From Ulota crispa (Eukaryota > Streptophyta > Bryopsida > Orthotrichales > Orthotrichaceae), in NCBI GenBank assembly GCA_963920765.1, contig OY987244.1:2501-66500 (forward strand): a stretch of DNA of 64,000 bases, in the 5' to 3' direction. Below, piece by piece: positions 57,553 to 64,000 of the stretch (position 1 is its first letter; every line of letters starts with the position of its first letter). The notes beneath the pieces were generated by a model. It was not told the origin of the DNA. It did not search any database and saw nothing but the letters and a program-made list of their open reading frames with translations. The position numbers and the translations under genes are program-made.

Positions 57553-57800
57553 TTGCATTTCTGTACCTCTGAACTGTAGGGCTGGATTCTATTTAAATAA
57601 GAATATGAAGTGGAAGTTTCTAATATTGCAATTATATGAGAGTGTTATTGCACATTGTTAGAAATCCGTAACTTCAAAACCCTGCACCCCAAAGGCTTTT
57701 AAGCCCTATGTTTACTATGAAAAGCAAAGCACTTTAAGACTAAATTTAAAGATTTACATGGCTAAAATTTGAAGGAATACAAGTTTTGTTGTTTATTTTC

Positions 57801-58570
57801 TAAATTGGCCCAAATTTTGCTATAGATGCTTGAACAACAATCATTGTAAGCTTATACAGTCATATCAGTGCATTATCCTACACCACTAAACCCTTCTAGT
57901 TCTATAGAAGAGTTTATGAAAATGAGTTGAGCAATTTATATGAACCCACGTACTCATAAAATAAATAAATAAATATACAAATCACTTATATGTTCTCTAG
58001 CTATGCTTTGTATGCAAATATCTTTAGACCCAATTTTATGCATTCTATCAACACTATATATCAAAAAACCATATAAGGAAGGGAATCTTTATTTCTTTGA
58101 AAGAATGTGCAAATTAGAAAGCATCCTACATTTGACAACCAACTTTGAAATATCAAACAATGTCAAAAAGATGATCTAAAACCAAGTTGGAGTTCATATT
58201 AAATCCAAAACCCCTTATAACACTAGTTTCCCCAAAAACACCACTACATTTTATTTTCTTGCTTATTTGTCAATTGTAACCACATGCTTTTTTTCAAAAG
58301 GTAGGTGCACAAAACTTGCCTTCCTATAAACAACACAACAAAGCATATCCATTTGTTCCCTTGTTCAAACGGCAAATCAACATACATGGTTTAGGAACTA
58401 AACACAATCTAGACTGTTTTCATGTGGAGGCACCCTAAACCCTCAATCCTAAATCCCTAAAATGGACAAAATATTTATCCCCTAGTCCCCAACTATTTAA
58501 GCATTGTTCGCAATCTCTTAGTCATTGCAAAACAAAACCATTCCTAAACTTTAAATACATTATGATACTA
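57801..58570. other. AT-rich sequence, nothing recognised
   Basis: Includes an AAATAAATAAATA run near 57959 and a CACCCTAAACCCTCAATCC telomere-like stretch near 58430. No exon-like segment. Confidence 0.4.
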
Positions 58571-58580
58571 GTTATAATAT

Positions 58581-58710
58581 ATTCCACCCTTAATTGTTTG
58601 TAATAAGTCCGTGGTCATTGCCTTGGCATCCTAAATGCTCTTGAAGCATTGCTACAAGGAGATACAATTCAAACTCCAGATGGTGTTATATTTGACAATG
58701 CAACTCAAAG
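58581..58710 (+). pseudogene. Decayed aspartyl protease C-terminal exon (second locus)
   Basis: Plus-strand segment whose early part reads IPPLIVCNKS in one frame, and whose rest reads GHCLGILNALEALLQ then GVIFDNATQR in another. It ends at a good donor CTCAAAG|GTAAAT. The ASP1/APCB1 family has IxPEGYLIISNKGHVCLGIL followed by YDNxxQxIGW exactly here, with a splice site possible before IGW. One frame change near 58605 separates the two parts, so this is a pseudogene. It is on the opposite strand to the main protease locus; no companion exons were found nearby, so it may be a fragment. Confidence 0.7.
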
Positions 58711-58711
58711 G

Positions 58712-60955
58712 TAAATATTACTAATATTTGTGGATAAAATGGTCAAAGCATTATAAAAATCAGAACTACTAGTGGTTTAGACTTTAGAGTTATGACTAAC
58801 TTTATTATTGATTATTGACTGCATTTGGCATTGATGCGTAGCATGAGCTTTTGATGTTCCTAAAGTTGGTTTGTAAATACGGTTGAGTTTGTTTAGTAAC
58901 ATCTTTGTAGTATTGTGGCAAAGGAGATATTTGTTACTGCCTTTACTTAATAGATGGAAAATTGGGTGTCTCCTGAATCCTAGAATTTGGTCCTTCTAAC
59001 TCTTAATCCAAAGTCAGATTATAGTTATCAATGCTCTTGGTCTTACATTTGCTTAAAAGCACCACGTAACTTATAGTTCCAAATATTCTTAGCTTAAATC
59101 CCAAAAAGAGTCCTTGAAATATTCATAACTCTTAATCCCCTTTTCAAAATTTCGTTCTCAATAAATTCCCACAATTGAATAATAATCCACTTTTATGGAT
59201 TATTGTGTTAGTATAGATGGAGTCTCAAAACTCCATTAACGCCAATGTTTGTGCAAGTGGACAATTCATGGTTGATCCCAAAGTGTATGAATGTGAACCC
59301 CCAAAAAATGCTTTCCTAAACCCAAGAAACCCTGAATCGCTGTCTCTTTTTAATTTTTTTGAAAAAAACTAGCATCCTTCTTCAAAAAATTTATTGTTTA
59401 CAACCTAAAAACACTAGCGTTAAATAGAGGTTACAAGGTTCCAATGTATGATGTACAGGTTTGCACTCCTAAGAGCTTAATTCACCATTGTGGTCATGAT
59501 TTCTAATTTTGATTATGTTTGTCAATGTATTCCAAAGGAATACCCTTGTCAAAACACCATGATGGAGTTTTCTTGGTAGTGAGTATTGTATGATTTTGCC
59601 ATGAGGATTGTATGGAGTTTGTCAATTACTTACCTTCTTACAGATATCAAATTAGCATAAGTTCTAAATGAATCCATGGAAGTTGCATTCAAAAACCATT
59701 CAAACAAAAAATATTTACCACAAAGATCAACCAGGCAACAAATGATTATAATGAATAGCAACTACATTTGAATGTGTATACCAATAAGAATTAAAAAATG
59801 TTGTTGTTGGACTTCAATTTTATTACAGGCTATCTAATCAAATCATCAGCTTCTCTCCCTTTTTTGTATTTGTACATACATAAATGTCTCTCTCTAAACC
59901 CCTTAAACCCTATACCACATGATTTTTTGATATCCTTTAGTTGTCTTCAAAGTAGTTAAGTGTACTTGCTATGTGCTAGTACTTTCAATATGAATTTGTT
60001 TATTTGGAATTGTTTAACATGTTCCTTGAAAATTGGATGAATGTCCTAGTATTATGAGTACAATACTAGTGCATGACGTTATAGTTTGTTTGTGAAGCCT
60101 TTGTTGAGGTATTGATATCCATTTTTTTAAATTTGGATTTTAAACAACAGTGTCATTTTGAAAGAATTTTAACATAGTTTTGAACATATGAACTCTTAAA
60201 CACTGAATCCATCGTTCTTTGGTTGTTGCACTTTATTGTGGAATGCCTCACAAGCAAGAAAATGATTATGTACAAAACCAAACACAAATTTCAAATAGGA
60301 AGGCAACCTACCTTTTCATCCTAAATCAAATCATTCCCATCCAAGCTAAACTCTACCAAAAATAATTTTCTAAAAAGACACATTTTGGTGTTCACCAATG
60401 TTGTAAAAATTACTATTTTGGAAAACTAATGATGTTTTTCCTATTAAAAATAGGGCATATTTGTATTTTGAAATAGAATGTCCATTTTTGACCAGCCTTG
60501 CTACCTTTTGAGTCTCATGAATAAAACTTAAAATTTTGATGAATATGAAATGGTAAATGCTTCTAAATTCATTTTAAAAAAGTCCAAAGCATTTTTTTGA
60601 ATGTTTGACTGCCTAGAAAATTGCTAAAGATCATGACTCATGTTTTGTCTTGTAAGACTCACTTCATGAAAGGAAGAAGAAAATCATTTTATAATGCCTC
60701 TAAATCCGGAAACCTCATAGTACGTGCATGACATGCACGTATTATAGTGACCAAAACACAAGTAACCTATTTAAATCACAAGAAATTTGGACAAGTGTGG
60801 AAACATGGCCATATCAATACCAAAAGTTTCAATCAATAAAATAACCATTTTATCATTTCAAAAACAAACAAACAATTAATAAATCTAGACAAAGATATTA
60901 CTAACAATACATTATCTAAGGTTGTTTGATGCTTCAAACAAAAAACCATCCATAA
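58712..60955. other. AT-rich sequence, nothing recognised
   Basis: No ORF of interest and no element ends; scattered CCCTAAA-like heptamers (for example 59896-59912). Confidence 0.4.
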
Positions 60956-60961
60956 ATCCAA

Positions 60962-61450
60962 ACAAGTGTTCCATGTCCCCTTGCAATGATTCAACAAAGA
61001 AGAATTAAATCTCAAACTTTGCATCACCATGCATCATTGCTATAGGTGCACAGAAAGTTCAAAAAAAAGTGGCTCCTTCCACAAGCACTCCACGCCCAAT
61101 AACTTTTTGGAATCAACCCTAAACCTGACCCTCAAAAGACACTCCTAACCCTAGAAATCATATTGTGAATCCAACCTCAAATCCCAAACAAGTGCTCCAC
61201 GCCCCCTCAAAATGACTCTGCTACTCGGAATCAAAGTCTCAATTCCTTAGCATTGTCATGCATTCAAGTGGGTGCACTTCAAGTTTTAGAATCATGGCAA
61301 ATATCACAAATGCCCTGGCCCTAATCCCTTGACCATAATTCCAAGCAAGTGCACCACATCTCCTTGGAATGATTCAGCAAGGCAGAACTAAATCTCAAAC
61401 CTCTGCGTCATCATGCATCAAGGTAGGTGCCCTGCAAGCTCAAAAAGTAG
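60962..61450. repeat. Three diverged ~105-bp direct repeats
   Basis: CAAGTGTTCCATGTCCCC (60964), CAAGTGCTCCACGCCCCC (61189) and CAAGTGCACCACATCTCC (61345) each continue as AATGATTCAGCAAxGCAGAA, TCTCAAACxTTTGCxTCA, CATGCATCAAxxTAGGTGC and a CAAGTTCAAAAA-like end. Spacings are about 225 and 155 bp, so intervening sequence varies. Confidence 0.75.
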
Positions 61451-61967
61451 GGCAGATTTCAGGAGCCCAAGACAATCAAGTCTACAATTAGGTTCACAAT
61501 CATTGCAACATTACCACCATGTGGCAGAAAACCTTAAACTAGTCTCTAAACTTGACCCCAGCTCAAACCTTGCTAGGAACAACCTTTACACATGAACATC
61601 ACAAATTCATTGCTTGAAAACAAATACCCCCTTAGACAAGAAAATCAACTACTTTTGACATGTACCCTAAATATGAGCAGTAGCACTATGAACCCTTAAA
61701 TTTGTAAACATGACAAACCCACCTAGAAAGCTCTAAACCCAAAATCCATCCCATGACCTAGAATCAAACTTTATCTTAAAATTCAATTGTGGCTGGAAGA
61801 TATCAAGCCCAAATTTGAACAAACCCGTTTGAAACAAGAATACATTGAGCAATCAATGACATTGACCCTTACCCAAACAATCCAAAAATCAATACAAGAT
61901 GGTCTATCCTAAACCTCATAGATTATGCTTCACTATGTCTACATTGTCTCCACAAAGACACAAAACC

Positions 61968-62490
61968 TTGATTTGACTACCAGCTCAAGCATTAGTGCTA
62001 TAAAAGTATGCATGTTAGCATCCTAGGTTATGACACTTGTGTGGTTAGACCCTTGGACTCCAAAGTCATAGAGGCTATAATTAGCAAGAACTAGATTGTC
62101 TTACTTCTCAAGTAAGATATACCCTACCCGCAAGTTCTTGTGCACCACCGTGATGGGTTCCAAAAGGCCACCATAGAGGTGTGTCAATCTTGCAAGAAAA
62201 CTTCCATAGATTTATAATGTAGTGTTTGGTCCTAGTTTGAAAGTTCTCCACATCAAAATAAAGAAACTTTAGGATTTCAAAATGACCTTACCTTCCATGG
62301 TGCCACAAATGATGTTGTCTTGCATGCCTTGTGTCATAGAATTGTTGCTACTGCCATGGAGATGGTGGTCTACAGAACTATTGGCCACAAAAACATACGT
62401 CAAGTTCCGAGCTCCTTTTGAAAGAGCAAAACTCCAAGAACTTGATAAGATTTTCAAGCTTGATGTGCGTGAGCGCTTCTAGTACCCAAA
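61968..62490 (-). pseudogene. Receptor-like kinase domain, broken
   Basis: Minus-strand pieces of a plant receptor-like protein kinase catalytic domain in order. VLEALTHIKLENLIKFLEFC (62485-62426) matches the EVExLSxIxHxNLVxFLGFC region. LTYVFVANSSVDHHLHG (62405-62353) matches LLVYEYxPNGSVxxHLHG, one frame away. A donor CATGGAAG|GTAAGG follows at 62291. Then PITVVHKNLRVGYILLE (62157-62112), the catalytic-loop region, ANYSLYDFG, and DANMHTFIALMLELV (62024-61980), the DVYSFGVxLLEL segment. Two in-frame stops (after ILLEK and after SVIT) and loss of the activation-loop/APE region make it a pseudogene. The catalytic loop reads HKN where active kinases have HRD, so even the ancestor may have been catalytically weak. 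The N-lobe upstream of 62490 is not recognisable. Confidence 0.75.
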
Positions 62491-64000
62491 GAAATGTTCT
62501 GCATCCACCGCATCAATACCCAAGATCCAAGTTACAAACATTCCATTGACAATGAATAGCAGACATTGTCACTAACACTTTCTCTTTCCATGGAAGAGAA
62601 ACTGTGAGCAACACTGTCAATATATACCCAAAGCCCAACATCCTCCCATGGAATATCAAGGATTGCCATTGTCTCTATCCACTGATCATAGCAAAGAGTA
62701 TTGCACCATAGAGAACTTCAACCAGAAGAGTGAGCTCAACTGTAAAGAAGCCCGAAATGTTGTAAACCTAAATTGAGAATCAAGAGCATACCTAAATCGT
62801 CTTGGACTTCATTGCTAGCAACAATTTGTCAATGAAAAAGAAGTACGCAATAGCTAGACCACGTACTTTGTTGCAGCCACAAACCTTGTGCTTCCACAAA
62901 ACCGCTCTGGCCTCTCGTCCATGAATTACTCTAAACCACTTATTCTCAACCCCTAACCCTAAATTGAAGTACTCCATAGGCTAGTGCACCCTAAACAACA
63001 GCCCGTTATCAGGCAGAGGAGCAACAATGAAATGTAAATAGTCTTAAAAGAAAGACAACGGGTATGAGAGACAAATAAGAAAGTCCATTGCAGCACTTAG
63101 TGATGCAATATGTAACTCTCAATGCTTCAATAAGCGGCCCTTTCCATCCCTTGCCCTTGTTGTCTTCTTTCTACCGTCAACCCTCCTTCCATCCCCTTTC
63201 TATTGTCATCATCTCTCAGCCATCACAACTAAGTTGCTGGCAGACGGAGAGCAAGCTAGGGTTTCAAGAAAGGAGAGCAAAAGGCGAGCGGGTTGTGGCT
63301 CATGGCTTGTTGGAGGGGTGGCCCTAGACCCTAATGCAGTGGAGTTTGTAATTGGATCCAATGCACGGTCCCCTTTTTAAACTTAAGAAACTTGCAAATC
63401 AATTTGGTCAGTGATCGGAAACTAAAATGAAGAGCCCTAGACCTTGGTTTCTGATGGAAGGGAGAGCATTCACTAGCTTCTCATCTAAGAGAAGCTTGGG
63501 TTTCTAGTTCTTGGAAAAGATCAAATGGATCCTTTAATTAAATGGAGGCTCAAAGAGGTCTTCAAGTCCCTACTTCTTGAGGCTATTTTTTATATTTTTG
63601 GGAGATTGTTTTGATGTTTTTGAATTGTCCTAGTACCCCATTGACACAAAACGGTCTTGTAAAATCTTGAAATTTGAGGCTTCTAGATGGTACTACTAAA
63701 AAGAAATCAAAATGGCCAAGTGAATTCTAAGACATTTTGGGGTTCATTGTAGATGAGTATGGAATGTTTTGCTCTTTTTGGACCCACCCTATAGTAAACC
63801 CTTCTAATGCTAGTTTGCAACTTGTTGAGATGGATAGGAAAAAATAGTAAGTAAAATGATTGAAAACACTACATTGTCAAGGATTTGTACCCTATAATGA
63901 GAAATGTCAATTCCAATGGATTTTGTGTTGTAATAAAAATTCAACATCCTTGACTTTTTTTTCCAAAACATTGAAAATTAAGTGTTTTTTGTTTTGATTT
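62491..64000. other. Unassigned region upstream of the kinase remnant
   Basis: Richer in G and C than average. The minus strand has exon-like bits (a good donor ACGATTTAG|GTATGC near 62790; a CTTTGCTATGATC segment near 62690) that could belong to the kinase ectodomain, but no reading frame could be trusted. From about 63120 to 63330 the sequence is C/T- then A/G-rich, like a 5' leader with CTAGGGTTT (63257-63265). Nothing was recognised in the last 600 bp. Confidence 0.3.

Larger units (their letters stand above)
47776..57800. repeat. Degenerate tandem array of ~1.5-1.8-kb monomers
   Basis: Landmarks recur in fixed order about five times: an ATGTACAAAAGTAGAAAGTT start (47787, 55955; weaker at 52637, 54117, 57766), a CATCCAAACCCCATGGC block (47846, 56085), a GATACATTCATTTAA block (49283, 56992), AGAGACGGTGAGAGTAC-type then GGAATGTCAAGGGGAAATGTC, the hairpin module, CCGGATTCCGTATCTTTG and AAGTGGTGGAAG (50810, 55790; near-copies at 52483 and 57607). 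Modules lie at 49.76, 52.35, 53.87, 55.66 and 57.48 kb, with an extra partial duplicate at 52.09 kb. Some monomers also carry ATGCACA-type minisatellite (51.24-51.42 and 54.55-54.86 kb). CCCTAAAC-type runs on one strand are frequent. No conserved ORF. Confidence 0.85.

Noticed and set aside
63088-63327. 79-residue plus-strand ORF near the right end
   Set aside because: Low-complexity Ser/Pro/Leu composition; the region looks more like a leader of something on the minus strand, and no family is recognisable.

Overview
This is an AT-rich, repeat-dominated nuclear window from a plant (a land plant or a close streptophyte alga). The evidence is the many CCCTAAA-type heptamers, CACTA-family termini with 3-bp target duplications, a decayed Ty1/copia element, and exon remnants of plant gene families: a nepenthesin-type (A1B) aspartyl protease and a receptor-like kinase. 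Introns of 0.6 to 3.7 kb loaded with small transposons point to a large genome. I cannot name the species.

The main genic feature is on the minus strand between about 20.8 and 6.7 kb: seven exons of an aspartyl protease resembling the plant ASP1/APCB1-like group. It begins with a membrane segment and a FPLY motif, followed by the first catalytic-Asp exon, the flap exon, a VIGLG exon, the second catalytic-Asp exon and a C-terminal exon. Reading phases agree across the five junctions joining the first six exons. The first catalytic motif reads DTAS instead of DTGS and the usual following Trp codon is TAG, so the locus looks like a recently disabled gene. One exon before the last, and the true first exon, were not found. 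Other host-gene remnants are a decayed aspartyl-protease C-terminal exon on the plus strand (58.6 kb), a broken receptor-like kinase on the minus strand (62.5-62.0 kb), and an unassigned terminal-exon-like ORF (28.27-27.89 kb).

Most of the rest is repeats. From the left: a 180-bp tandem pair and a 20-bp minisatellite (0-1.9 kb); several families of inverted-repeat (foldback/MITE) elements inside and outside the protease introns; CACTA-type elements, including a 128-bp miniature with an intact duplication and a 1.18-kb element with an internal decamer array; a 30-bp minisatellite in a GC-rich island (30.8-31.1 kb); a truncated copia fossil (33.2-35.4 kb); a 200-N assembly gap (37.2-37.4 kb); a duplicated segment carrying a pyrimidine-rich minisatellite (43.8-45.4 kb); and a young 745-bp near-perfect hairpin (46.2-46.9 kb).

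From 47.8 to 57.8 kb is a degenerate tandem array of about five monomers of 1.5-1.8 kb. Each monomer has a better conserved, nearly palindromic module of about 75 bp. One monomer is interrupted by a 0.92-kb transposon whose ends can be read by comparison with the uninterrupted monomers. This array is the least explained structure in the window. No RNA genes, CRISPR arrays or prokaryotic features were seen, and almost all short ORFs are chance or repeat-derived.
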